64,000 bases of DNA from Suillus spraguei (Eukaryota > Basidiomycota > Agaricomycetes > Boletales > Suillaceae), in assembly GCA_016800925.1 (NCBI GenBank), contig JABCPU010000021.1, positions 1-64,000 on the forward strand. Reading direction: 5' to 3'. Positions 11,425 to 22,116 of this stretch are shown in pieces. Made by a program: the position numbers and the translations under genes. How positions within the stretch are numbered: position 1 is the stretch's first letter; each line of letters starts with the position of its first letter. Under the pieces are notes generated by a model. That model had not been told where the DNA came from, made no database searches, and was given only the letters and a program-made list of their open reading frames with translations.

Positions 11425-11956
11425 CAACGGGTGGTGGACTCATGTCAATGATCGACTGTGGTCATTATTCGGTCACATGCATTCTGTACGTGTTTTGCAC
11501 GTGTGACAAATTAAGCGAGTTTCAAAAGTCACTTTGAGTACCACTTTAATAAATTAATAATTATGTAAAATATGCGCCAGTGTGATTTTCATATGCTCGT
11601 GCGAAGAAAAACATAAGGCAGGCATCAGAGGCTTTGCTCCATCTTATTGTAAATATGCTATTTCCACCATTTCATATCGAAAATAATGTGCTAATCGATG
11701 CTTTTTTCCTCAGCCACTACGATAATCATCATAAGTATTCTGGCATACCCCAGCTGTTTCGAGCACAATCACTGATTACTGGGGCTGACCAGTGATAAAC
11801 AGTACAGCAATTTGGTGCGAGATGACACTAGCTGATGTAGAATGTAGTGCCCAATGGATGTCTTCAATGTCTGCTTTGAAGGGCATGTGGTGTCTATGCA
11901 TGCATCTATATGGTAACAATACAAGCGCAAACAGATACCCTGACCTTAAAATACGG

Positions 11957-12770
11957 CTAGAGTATTTCTACGGTACGAATGTCCATGTCATCAACGGAAG
12001 TAATGTCTCTGACTTGTGCAACAATGTTATAGTCCGAGGCGATCCTCTTGTATTCTCTGACACGCTGCTGCGCTAGTAAAAATGCGTCGAAAGGCTGTCC
12101 GAGGCGAACCATGAACCGCAACGCTCGAGAGATGGGTTCCTCTTCAACAGGCGAGCCGCCAGGAAACCCGCTCAAATCATACGGTTGTGAGTCACCAACC
12201 GGGGACCCGGCCTCACTCCAATCTCCTGTGCTCTCCGTATCATCTGTGAAGTCAGGCTGCTCCGCAAAGTCAGGCACTCCGAGGAGATACCGATCCCATG
12301 GACGGACGAGTAAGAATGCCTGCTGAATGGGCTTTGCCCGCGAATACTGAACTATGGTCTCTGCAGTGGTGATGAAGAGATCGTGAAGGCCGTCTGCCTT
12401 GATTCTATACTCCTTGGTTGGACCGCTCTTCCGTCTGACTTCCGTGATACGGAATGAAATGCAAGGCAGATGAAGTCTGCAATTTGCGAATCGAGGAGCC
12501 ATCAGCTGTTCAAGCTGGTCATACATTTTCAATGCTAGAGCTGTAGACACGGATTCGCGCAATGAAGAGACTTGTGTGTGAATATCATCTTCAGACAAAG
12601 GTGGAAGGGTGCGTGAAGGGGTGGTGTAAGAGGTCATATGAGCTGGAAGACAGCTGTTGAACTCGGAAGGTTGTCCGATCCAGTCGAGAACACTGATGTC
12701 GCCTGATTGAGCAACGATTTCCTGTAAGAGCCGCCCAAGCGCACGTTGGGCGCAGTCAGGAACGCATGGG
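11957..12770 (-). pseudogene. HET-protein C-terminal fragment (copy 1)
   Basis: The minus-strand frame matches the C-terminal half of the HET proteins at 14680 and 31883, starting just before GRLLQEIVAQSGDIS and running to the same C-terminus (VEIL). The HET domain itself is missing; at about 12745-12775 the sequence changes to unrelated residues. The same junction is present at 26990, so truncation came before duplication. No start codon or promoter is evident; it is a relic. Confidence 0.8.
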
Positions 12771-12805
12771 GTATGTTCAGTCTCATGGATATCTAGTGAT
12801 CAAAT

Positions 12806-13215
12806 AGGACTACAACCGGTGCGATTTGGTCTAACACGATGCCAGTCAACCTAAAGAAGTATCTGCCGTAGTTGAGTGACGAGCAGCGTGCAGAGCTGTA
12901 CGGAAGTATACATTAGCAGCGTCGTATCCGCCTGGGGATCCTGTGCGCGAGGGCGTCATCAACGGTGCGTTCGAAATAGCTGTGTCATCATGTGGATATA
13001 TATCAATGCATGTGCTCGTCGATTATGTTTTAGCGTACGACGACACGATGAAGATCATGGTAATCGTGGCCACTGTACTGAACGTTGTACCTATTTTACT
13101 TGCTCTCGCAATGCCGAACTGGTACCTAGGGGACAGGCAGAATGTGGTTGATGCTGCTGATCTTACTGGGAGGTTGGCCCTCGAAGATGAGGAGGAGGAG
13201 GAGGAGGAAATGTAG
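12806..13215 (+). pseudogene. Siderophore-iron transporter C-terminal fragment (copy 1)
   Basis: The translated pieces resemble the C-terminus of MFS siderophore-iron transporters: a segment with PVNLKKYLP, LSDEQRAELYGSI and GDPVREGVIN, then, after an intron at 12965-13033 (GTGCGT donor), AYDDTMK and a hydrophobic helix ending MPNWYLGDRQN. A short Glu tail (7 codons) ends it. A TAG follows KYLP, and one base is missing near 12909 relative to the other copy, so it is dead. The N-terminal ~500 residues are absent. Confidence 0.75.
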
Positions 13216-13455
13216 TCTGAGTCTTTCTGGAAAGACATTCTACTCTGTATTTATCATATATCATGACAAGCCTGTTCTGTTGTTTAATTTAGTAACCGCT
13301 ATCATGACGATGGTCCAGCGAACGAGAGGGTTTGGGGTTATTTGGTCCTGTGTACGCCTTCAAGCTTCAAGTTGTGGGTATTTCTTCCTGTATTTGTGGA
13401 GATTAGTACATTGCATCCTAGCTTCATAAATACGGCAAGGTGTCTAGATGACTTA

Positions 13456-14296
13456 CAGCTGTGTGCGTATATAATGGCACTGGCGTGTTGTGGGAAAATC
13501 GTAATTGAGGATTTGGGACTTTGAAAATTTTCACCGTTTTGAGACTTAGAGCAAAATTTAAACAATTGCACCACGTCGGACAACAATACAGTATGGTCAA
13601 CCGAAAGATCTCATCCGACGTCAAACTCGCTGCCATTCGCCTGTATGAGCAAGATATCCTTAGTCTTCGTGAAATCCTTGACTGCATCGGCTTCTCGAGA
13701 CGCACATTCTTCCGCATCCGAAAGCTCTATCAGCACACCGGCGATGTAGTCAAACCACGGAGTGAATTCACAGGTCGTCCGAGGAAGCTGAATCTTGAGG
13801 ATGTTCAGTACCTCGTGGAACTGGTCCACCACCGGCCAGATTGGTTTCTCGACGAGATCACTCGACTCATGTTATGCAACCGCTTCCTTGTACTCCACTA
13901 CACCACCATCTATCGCGAGCTCCATCATGCGGGCGTTTCCCTCAAAAAGCTCCGTAAAAATTGCCAAAGAACGAAATGAAGATCTGCGTGCTGACTACAT
14001 GCGACGGATGGCCCAATACATGACCCCGAGCTCTCATCTGAATCTGATTCGGAGAGGCTCGAGGACAGTTCCATGACATCCGTATCAGTGTCGTCTACAA
14101 ATTCGGCGCTCTTGAATGCTTTGGCCATTGTACGATTTATGAGGAACACGGTATAGCACAGTACAGATATAAAATCGATTATTGGGAACGCGACGCGGCA
14201 TTATGTAACACAGAATGGTAAAAAAAAAACTAAGTCCCAAATCTCAATTGTGATTTTCTCACAACACGCCAGTGCCATTAGTTTCGCAAACTGCTG
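13456..14296 (+). mobile_element. Internally deleted Tc1/mariner element
   Basis: The 841-bp insertion has inverted ends of about 65 bp (cagctgtgtgcg... and its inverse) and is flanked by TA at 13454-13455 and 14297-14298. The duplicate region at 27699-27700 is the uninterrupted site (gatgacttaatatg), which fixes the borders exactly. Only the N-terminal part of a transposase and a short C-terminal tail remain, so it could move only with help. Confidence 0.92.
13593..14151 (+). pseudogene. Tc1/mariner transposase, DDE core deleted
   Basis: The frame starts MVNRKISSDVK and encodes the paired-type helix-turn-helix DNA-binding region of fungal Tc1-like transposases, with segments such as SRRTFFRIRKLYQ and GRPRKL, and a second HTH with TTIYRELHHAGVS. 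A frameshift occurs near 13955. After RADYMRRMAQY the catalytic DDE/D domain is missing and the frame jumps to a tail ending near 14151. It may still bind the ends but cannot catalyse. Confidence 0.85.
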
Positions 14297-14679
14297 TAAT
14301 ATGAGGGAGCTGATCCCCGTTCTGTCTTCGTGGAAGTTGAGTACGGTTCTGTGACTTGATCGACTCTCTTGAAGGCGCGACACATCCAGGATAGGCCATT
14401 ATGGAGTGGTACTTGGGTTCGTGTCTCTTGCCATAGCGTCTAACTTTTATCCATCGTATTTATGTGCCAGCAATCAGTTTCAAGGACACGAGCTGGATAC
14501 AGCCACGCAACTTCTGCTTAGTCTATATCGTTCATTCACGGCAATGCACGCCGTAGGTTGAATCAAGGTAGAATCAACCCGTCCCACAAGGACATCTTTT
14601 GCGGCGATGGTGATGCTCCCAAGTGTGATCATCAAGTACAAATTAACCAGGTTAGAGATATCCGGCCTTCAAAATACAG
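14297..14679. other. Duplicated non-coding flank of HET copy 1
   Basis: The first part completes the segmental duplication (compare 27700-27975). From about 14610 the words gtgatcatcaagtacaaatt match 20190-20215, showing a patchwork of HET/WD40 flank modules. No gene is seen. Confidence 0.6.
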
Positions 14680-16695
14680 CTACAGTATTTCTACGGTACC
14701 TATGTGCATATTATCAACGGAAGAAATGTCTTTGACATGTGCAACAATGTCATGGTCCGACACGATCCTCTTGTATTCTCCGGTACGCTGCCGCGCTAGT
14801 AAAAATGCGCTGAAAGGTTGTCGGAGACGAACCATCAACCGTAAGGCTTCTTTATGGTCCGATGTAATCCTCTTGTATTCTCCGGTACGTTGCCATGCTA
14901 GTGAAAATGGGTTGAAAAGTTGTCGGAGACGAACCATCGACCATAAGGCTTCTGTGCTCTCCGAATCATCCGTGAAGTCAGGCTGCTCTGCAGAGTCAGA
15001 TGCCTCGAGGAGATACCGATCCCATGGACGGACAAGTAACAACGTCCGCCGACTGGGCCTTGCACACGAGAACAGAGGCAGGGGTTCTTTGGTGGTGATC
15101 AGCAAATCATTAAGTCCCTCTGCCTTCATATAATACGTGTCCTGGGCTAGACCGCGGCTCCGGCCAACTTCCATGACACGGAATGAAATGCAAGGCAGAT
15201 GAAGTCTGCAGTTTGCAAACCGAGGAGCGCTCAGCTGTTCAAGCTGCTTATAGAATTCTAATGCCAGATCTGTATCCATGGTTTGTCGCAACGAAGAGAC
15301 TTGTGTGCGAACATCATCGTCAGACAAAGGTGGAAGGGTGCGCGGAGGGGTGGTGTAAGAGGTGATATGAGCTGGAAGACAGCTGTTGAACTCGGAAGGT
15401 TGTCCGATCCAGTCCAGAACGCTGATGTCACCCGACCGAGCCACGATCTCCTGCAAGAGGCGCCCGAGCGCATTCTGCCTCCTCTCGCCATAAATGACAG
15501 GTAGGGTGATGCCAAAAATGCCAAATAACGAGTACGCGACATCTTCCTGCAAAGTGGTGACACGCTTCGATGCCCACTGCAATTTCTCGCGCGCGGCGCT
15601 CATACCTGGACGGAAGGTCACCAGGGCCTGCGCGTCAATGCCCGTCGCATTCTCCAACTCCTTCATAATTGCAGAGGACTCCTTGTGGTTAGGAGAGCGA
15701 TCGCCGAGATATAACGACCAATCTTTTTGATAAAAGATAACGACTTTCGGGGCGACAAATTCTTGAAATGTCCATCCTCGCTTATTCCAAATGCTGCTCG
15801 CCAATGCACCGGGCATGGATGACGGAGGGACATCGGATAGGTAGACGATGGTAAGCGCCGAGTGGCGGTACCAGATGAACATGGAGTTGACCGATTCCTG
15901 CACCTCGGCGTTGCTCCTCTTGTCGATGCAGCATGTGTCCATCCATGCCCATCTATACCCAGCATCACGAGCGAGTTTGCAGAATGACTGCAGTTTCGCG
16001 ATGCCACCGAGTCCGTTCAACTCATACACGACTTTGTCTTGAATGTCGGGCAGCACCGCCTCCGTTTCTTCCCACCTGTGGGATAGCAGGACGCAGCGGA
16101 AGTACGTCCCCACCACGTCTGCGATGCGTTCCGTTCCGAGGTCTGAATGCCTTGTTATGGATGACAAAAGCTCTTTGTGCTCCGCACTCGCTTTAAATGC
16201 ACCTATTTGTGCCGCTCGGTCGCACAAGAGACCCGTAAAGGTATTAAGAAGACGTAGAGGGGCATATTCGAGTTCCGTCCAAACGGCTCTTTGGATAACG
16301 TCTCCTACTTTGGATGGATGGATATACTGCTGACGCAGATCTGCAACACAAGATGAGCATTTCGAGACGATGGAGGAGTGCTCTATGGCTTACCTCGTAC
16401 TTTCGCTTCGGGAGCATGGTCCAACATGGACAACATGATTGTGAAGGCGTCGATAGCTTCGTCGTAACGTTGCAAGCCATGCAGTGCTGCATGTGTCAAC
16501 TGGTATCCAATATGAGACGAAGGATCGAGTTCGATGACCTATGCATTGCGGAAATCAACATGGACTACAGAAGCGTAGAAGTCATCACACCTTTTGCGCG
16601 TCCTGGAGCGCATCCTCCCATAGCATTTTATCTAACTTTGCCTGGATAGACTTTGCAATGGACGCTGCCTGGCTAGATGTTGCCTGGCTAGACAT
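14680..16695 (-). CDS. HET-domain protein with TPR-like N-terminus (HET1)
   Basis: HET domains are cell-death effectors in fungal non-self recognition. Three exons are supported. A short exon ends at 16591 (KMLWEDALQDAQK); exon 16394-16538 (IELDPSSHIGYQL, RYDEAIDAF) is TPR-like; exon 14680-16340 carries the rest. Introns 16539-16590 and 16341-16393 are GT-AG. HET motifs are visible: LLSHRWEE, WAWMDTCCIDK, ALTIVYLSDV and RGWTFQEF. The C-terminal half is the conserved family region, and contains a 34-residue tandem duplication. The start is uncertain: I placed it at the ATG of a Ser/Gln/Ala repeat (16695), but splicing from the WD40 gene upstream is possible. No internal stop was found in the large exon, so it may be functional. 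Confidence 0.8.
14754..14953. repeat. ~102-bp tandem duplication inside HET1
   Basis: The sequence tggtccga...ctcttgtattctccgg through to taaggcttct occurs twice, starting at 14754 and 14855. It keeps the reading frame and doubles a 34-residue C-terminal block (MVRLRQ...RTGEYKRI). The other HET copies have a single block. Confidence 0.85.
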
Positions 16696-16780
16696 TGCCT
16701 GGCTAGGCCTTGCAATAGACCTTGCAATAGACCTTGCCTGGCTAGACGTTGCCTGGCTAGACTCTGCAAAGGTCGTGAAG
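16640..16780. repeat. 15-bp repeats upstream of HET1
   Basis: The words ttgcctggctagac and cttgcaatagac alternate about nine times. On the minus strand one frame is open through them, with Ser-Gln-Ala and Ser-Ile-Ala repeats leading into the first HET1 exon. The HET2 locus has a shorter version (33840-33900). Confidence 0.85.
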
Positions 16781-16822
16781 GTTGAAAGCTATACGACACA
16801 TGTTCAATATGTGGTATATGAA

Positions 16823-17764
16823 TCAAGGACGAAAACATGCCTTTGGAATGATGTCATCGGGTACTGCCCACTCTGTGATCATCTTATCGCCACCTCCACT
16901 GAGGATGTGTTTTCCATCCACGGAGAAAGTGACGCATCTTGCTTTGGATGAGTGCCTGAAGGTGGCAACGGTTCGTTGATCGAAGAGCTGCCAGATACGG
17001 ACATCGTTATCCCCAGATGCCGAGGCAACCAGGGTGCCAGTAGAATTAAAGGCGATGGCATAGATAAATCCAGAGTGGCCCTTCCAAGGATTACCAACCT
17101 GCTGCCAGGTTGATGTATCCCATTCGCGTATGGTAGGATCGATCGAATCGCCGCCTGTGAGAAGGCGTGTGCCATCGGGCGTCCACGCGAGTGACCAATT
17201 GTATTCTGAGTGAGCCTTGAAGGATGCGACGCGTTTTCTTGTGCCTGAATTATAAATTTGAATGTTGTCATATGTTGCGACGGCAAGAAGTTCTCCAGAC
17301 GGCGAATATCGAACGCAGTGGACCTGATCACCACACCCGATCGGATCTGCTTGTTGCTGCCAGGTTTTGGTGTTCCATAGTTTCGTCCTTCTGTCAGATG
17401 AACTACTGGCCAGTACTTTTCCATCGGGAGAAAAGTCCAGCGAGGTGATCACACGATAGTGGGCTTTGATGGGTTGGGTGAGTGATTCGCCCGTTTGTCC
17501 GTGCCAGATGATGATCTCTCCGCCATCATCACCGCTTGCTATCAACTGCCCATCTCGTGATACTGCCAAACTCAACACCCAATCGATATGCCCCTCCATC
17601 TTCTTCAACACAACACCTGTTTCCAAGTCCCACAGACGAAGCGTCTTGTCGTCCGAGGCTGTAACCATCCGCCGTTTATCGGGGAACACTGCGACCGCTT
17701 TTAACCGAGCTTCATGACCTTTGAACTTTCGCAGGGGTTTAGTGACTGGGATAAGCTCCGCCAT
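16823..17764 (-). CDS. Seven-bladed WD40 repeat protein (WD40-1)
   Basis: The single-exon frame is 313 residues from an ATG at 17764. It has about seven WD repeats, each ending in a WD-like pair (RLWDLE, IIIWHG, KLWNTK, IREWDT, RIWQLF, TEWAVP) with GH dipeptides before the blades, enough to form one closed propeller. WD40 propellers are protein-binding platforms, and in fungal STAND receptors they sense ligands. It lies about 130 bases upstream of HET1 on the same strand, and the pair is duplicated at 31883-34892. A GTACCC donor in its last blade could splice to HET1 in frame. No enzyme function is implied. Confidence 0.85.
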   Translation of the reverse strand: MAELIPVTKPLRKFKGHEARLKAVAVFPDKRRMVTASDDKTLRLWDLETGVVLKKMEGHIDWVLSLAVSRDGQLIASGDDGGEIIIWHGQTGESLTQPIKAHYRVITSLDFSPDGKVLASSSSDRRTKLWNTKTWQQQADPIGCGDQVHCVRYSPSGELLAVATYDNIQIYNSGTRKRVASFKAHSEYNWSLAWTPDGTRLLTGGDSIDPTIREWDTSTWQQVGNPWKGHSGFIYAIAFNSTGTLVASASGDNDVRIWQLFDQRTVATFRHSSKARCVTFSVDGKHILSGGGDKMITEWAVPDDIIPKACFRP

Positions 17765-17799
17765 TTTACTAGAAGTTGACGGCGTAGGGGTGGACTTTG

Positions 17800-19170
17800 G
17801 AGGTGTTGTGGGTGTCTTGCTCTAAGCTGCAGAGGTGCGTGTATTGTGCGTTTTATGCTTCATTGCACCTACCTGCCTCGTTTCCTTAGACGCCCAGGCA
17901 CGAACCCTCTACCTCGATCACTCTTATGGCAAGAATGTACCCTATCAGTGTCATACCTGCCGTCCTAGACACTGTAGCCCTACAGCACCTCTGCAATGCA
18001 TACATGCGTCCCAGTCTTCTCGTCAAAGCTTCCAGAATGTATCCCATCCCATCCGTTCGAACAGTCAGTACTTCCCAGCGCTCAAATCTATCCTACATGA
18101 CTCCATAAATATTGTTGTGTTTTCGTGTGGAGCAGCTACTCCAGCACATCACCATATCACTCGAACGCATGCATCTAGTTTATCGCAATATCACCCCTCC
18201 ATCCCGTCGACTCCCAAGTTCTGCGTATTCCGTGAGCAACCAAATTTCATATTCTCACACCTAAAACTCGTCACCAATTCTGTCACAGAGGAGTACTTTA
18301 CTTCCAGCGCTCCGCTATGGTTCAACTCTACTTTGAATTTCACCCACTCTGGAGTTGGACGAAACAGTTTTTAGCTCATTCGCCATTACCTTCGTCGTCA
18401 TTAGAATCCTTCACCACACAACTACCAGTGCAACACGGTCGCTAACCTCCGACGAGCACTACAGACGCTACCGAGACACGAGTTCAAGAGTGTCTTGGAA
18501 TACCATCTACCATGGAATCAATAGTCCCTATGCCTGGGCTGCAAGAAACCAAGTGAGATTGACGCCAGTTCTTTTACTAAAGTTCTCATCCCGATTATCA
18601 TGTATCAGGCTCTGCATGATCTATTTTTTTTTAGCGATTCATGTTTATTTTCGCGTATTTCCATGTGCTGTCTCTTTCGTGAATAACAATTAGTGCACAC
18701 CAAGTCACATGGGAACGACACGATGGATGATGGTTTGCTTGTAGAATGACAGAGCCTACGCCTAAGGATCTTCGCATACACATTCTGTCTACGTCTCTTC
18801 TCTAGCAATATTATCAGGCTGCTTGTAGCTCCGAGTTCTCGAGCCGTTTGGTGCGTCAGGCTAGAGAATCGCTTCAAACTTACTCGTACGGTTGTGATCA
18901 CGCTACGTTTTGAATAATTGTTCCGTAATCTTCTAAAACTAAATTCTCCATAGCTAAACATTTGAAGGGTACGTCTTTTCAATATGGTCTTACGGTGATC
19001 GTCAACGGGTTGCTTATAAACCCAATGCCATGAATAATGTCACCAGTTCTAATAGACAGATGGATGGTCAAATCTAGGCTGCAGCTCAGGTGACTTACCG
19101 CTATGAATTCTGCGGTTGCCCTCCATTCTAGCGGAAGTGTTGAGCATGGTCGAGGTAGATTGACGACTCC
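17800..19170. repeat. WD40 5'-flank module, copy 1
   Basis: The sequence matches 34940-36180, and its right part (18780-19160) also matches 20707-21130. Open frames within it are not shared in phase between copies, so it is treated as non-coding promoter/flank DNA carried along with the WD40 gene. It probably contains the promoter of WD40-1. Confidence 0.75.
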
Positions 19171-20224
19171 CTAGAATTCCCGACTCGGAATATCCAACCT
19201 CGAGATGGGTGGTATGTATTTTTTCACCAATCGTATGTATACTGCTCATGGCATTTCTCCAATAGTTTTAGTCTACGTATATTGCTGATGTAGGTGTGAA
19301 TGTCTTTGCACTGTCTGGACTGCGAGAGAATGCGTGCCAGTGATTGAGCGGTCATGGTTCGTTTGTCCTTCTTTTTGGCAAGCAAAGTGGACCCGCAATG
19401 GTGAACTCGTCCATAGTCGGGTACGCGTAGACTGGGAAGCAGGATAGGCGGGTGTTGAGAATTTGCTCGCAAGATAACTGGTCTTATTTCTATATCTCGA
19501 TTCTATGCTCATTTTCAGAACCTTACATTGTAATGTTTGCAGACGAAACGTTGTCTCATCATTCAGGTCAACTGACCTGCCAGAAGATGATGGTGAGGAT
19601 CTGATATGGAGCAAAGAAGACGATAAAGAATGATGACCTGCAACTCGCAAAGGGTTCTTATAGTTCAAGCTTACCCTCCAAAACGTCAAAATTGATTGTG
19701 TCTCCCAGATTCGGTGGTCTGATTTCCCTGGTATTCATGTTGGGTAAATAGTATGAATGTGCCTTGGACGCCGCGTTATAAGATTGTTCAATTTGATATA
19801 TCGAGTCTGTTCCCCACCACTGGGACATCGCTATCGTGGTATGTGAAATTCATGTTTCAAACCCCGTGATGTAGTTGGTGCGACCCGCTCTGGAGAGTAC
19901 CCATTTCTTACTCCGCAGCTTAGTTGCATCACCATCTGAAACGTTAGTCCGTAATGTGTAGTTTAGGAAAAATCCAGTAAGAATATCCGTTCTTGCCTTA
20001 TTGATTGCGGTGTGTACTTATTGTGGTACGAATCCAAGTACAAAAGCAAATTTAATATGGGTCTTTGAATGAATCTGCACAATAGTTTGGCGCGAGATGA
20101 CAGTGCTGACGGAGAAGGTAATACCTAATGGATAAATCTTCAATGTCTGCTTTGAAACATACGGAATATCTATGCATGCAGGTGATAACACAAGTGTGAT
20201 CATCAAGTACAAATTCACCGGGTT
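19171..20224. other. No gene seen; dispersed duplicated patches
   Basis: Positions 19888-20075 match 28428-28605 closely (ccatttcttactccgcagct and following). Near 20190 the sequence matches the HET1 3' flank at 14625. Short open frames have no recognisable domain. Confidence 0.55.
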
Positions 20225-20706
20225 AGCAAAGTGCCAGCAGGATTAATGGCGATGGTATTGATATGTCCAGAGTGGCCCTGCTAAGGATTACCAACCTGCT
20301 GGCGTATGGTACGATCGTTCGAACAGCCACATGTGAGAAGGCGTGTGCCATCGGGCGTCCACCCGAGTAACCAATTGTATGATGTGTGAGCCTTGAAGGA
20401 TGCGACGCGTTTTCTTCAAGTTGTACCTAAATTATAAATTTGAATATTGCTCGGTGTTGCGATGGTAAGAAGTTCTCCAGACGGTGAAACCTGACTACCA
20501 CACCCGATCGGATCTGCTTGTTGCTGCCAGGTTTTGGTGTTCCACAGTTTCGTCATATTGTCCCATGAACCACTGGCTAGTACTGTTCCATCGGGAGAAA
20601 GTCTAGTGAGTAGATATGATTGGAGTGGGCTTTTGATGGGTTGGGTGAGTGATTTGCCAGTTTCTCCGTGCCAGATGATAGCCTCTCTGCCAGTATCACC
20701 GCTTGC
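20225..20706 (-). pseudogene. WD40 fragment (WD40-3), frame broken
   Basis: On the minus strand this stretch matches the middle blades of WD40-1 (roughly residues 85-235) with small deletions and frameshifts, for example a loss around the blade containing CVRYSPSGE. Its right edge jumps directly into the flank module at 20707, so most of the N-terminal coding part was deleted. It is a third, dead copy. Confidence 0.8.
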
Positions 20707-21130
20707 TTATCGCGCGAACAACGCATTTTGTCTACAGCTCTGTTTTACCAATATTATGACGAAGCTACTTGTAGTCCCAAGTTCTCGAGTCGTTCGCTGC
20801 ATCATGCTAGACAATCGCCTCAAGCTCAGTCATACGATTGTGATCGCGCCAGGTTTTGAATAAGTGCATTGCCCGTAATTTCCTAAACCTAAATCCTCTG
20901 TAGCTAAACATTTGAGAAATGCACCTTTGCTAAGGCACAATAATATAACTTCGCCGTAAAAGACTATTGTTACCTGAGTTGCTTATTACTAGACCAAATG
21001 CGATGAATAATTTAGTTCTGATTGACAGATGGGTGATGAAATTCAGGCTGCGGCTCAGCTTACTTACATCTACGTGTTCTGCGGTTGCCTTCCATTCCTG
21101 CAGAAGCGTTGAGCATGGTCGAAGTGGGAA
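20707..21130. repeat. WD40 5'-flank module, copy 3 (partial)
   Basis: It aligns with 18780-19160 and 35810-36175 (shared words ttctcgagtcgtt, tagctaaacatttga, cagatgg...). It is joined directly to the WD40-3 relic. Confidence 0.75.
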
Positions 21131-22116
21131 AGATGTTTCTATCAAACTGTTAGTTATGGACAAGTCTGGGCCCAGAAACTCTCTTGTCGGCGCCAGCCTA
21201 TCTGTTCACCTTACAATTTTCTGCACCAGGATTCTATTTCAGCTGTCGGCCTGAGCCACCTGGAGCTCATGATCACCACGAGGTCTCCACATCTTCACCG
21301 GTGACGGATGTCAATTAAATAACATCCCCATTATGCAAAATGTTGATCAAATAGGCACTAGTCTTACCAAAAGAACACCGCGCACACATAAGTAGGAGGC
21401 AGTTGGGCATCAGGAACCATTCATGATCTAACAGTGTTATGGATGCTGAAGAAACGCTCTCGCCGTCATAGCCCAACCTATCGGCCGCTCGATCAAACAC
21501 TCCTAAAGTTATGGTTGACTGATTGTAGTCTGTATGGGCATGTAGCAAAGCCAGCCCACAAGACAAGCGCGCCATCCACGAATGATAACACGAGGACTTG
21601 AGATTGTTCCTGTTGTCGGTGCGGTACTAGCGACGGCGAGAAGTGGCCAAGCAATGGCGGTGAGAGATAGTTGTACGTGTGAAGATGGCAGGGTGCTCTG
21701 TGTCGCTGCGTTAGGGCTCACTTCCTATTCTTGGGTCGTCGTCGAGATTGCTAGTCCAAACGTACTCGATAGTACTCAGACGGTAAAGCTAAGTCTCAGC
21801 CTGTAATGGTCACTGCAAGGGATATAGTCGGAATCCTCGCCGGGCTTGGGCGCCTCGGTCAGACCAGGACGCAGAATCTCCATGTCATATGCGTCTACAC
21901 TGGCCATGGAAGGCATGTGGGAACGTGGGAAGCTTTGATCTAAAGAGTGCGACAGTGTCACAGAGCGCTGAGCAATGACCAGCGACAAACAGTACTAGTA
22001 CTTGAACCAGCCAAGTGATATTCCAAGTGTGAACAAAAACACTGGTATAATGTTGTGATAGGTACAAAAACAAAGCTATGACATTTCTACATCTTGTGCC
22101 GCACATATTCCAATTT
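21131..22116. other. No supported gene
   Basis: Several 60-90-residue frames exist on both strands but none has a domain, a conserved copy in the window or consistent splice sites. The stretch lies downstream of the gene ending at 22117 and may hold its 3' untranslated region. Confidence 0.4.

Larger units (their letters stand above)
11437..14530. repeat. Segmental duplication, copy 1 (partner 25694-27975)
   Basis: From gtcaatgatcgactgtgg to the stretch before about 14530, this region matches 25694-27975 nearly base for base apart from small indels and one 841-bp insertion (13456-14296). It carries a HET C-terminal fragment and a siderophore-transporter C-terminal fragment, head to head. Without the insertion the two copies are about the same length (~2.25 and 2.28 kb). 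Confidence 0.9.

Noticed and set aside
10912..11425. CRISPR-like spaced palindromes
   Set aside because: Only three units, no constant spacers, eukaryotic context.
10746..11436. Helitron 3' terminus (hairpin then CTRR)
   Set aside because: Hairpins are present but no CTRR follows at the expected short distance from any of them.
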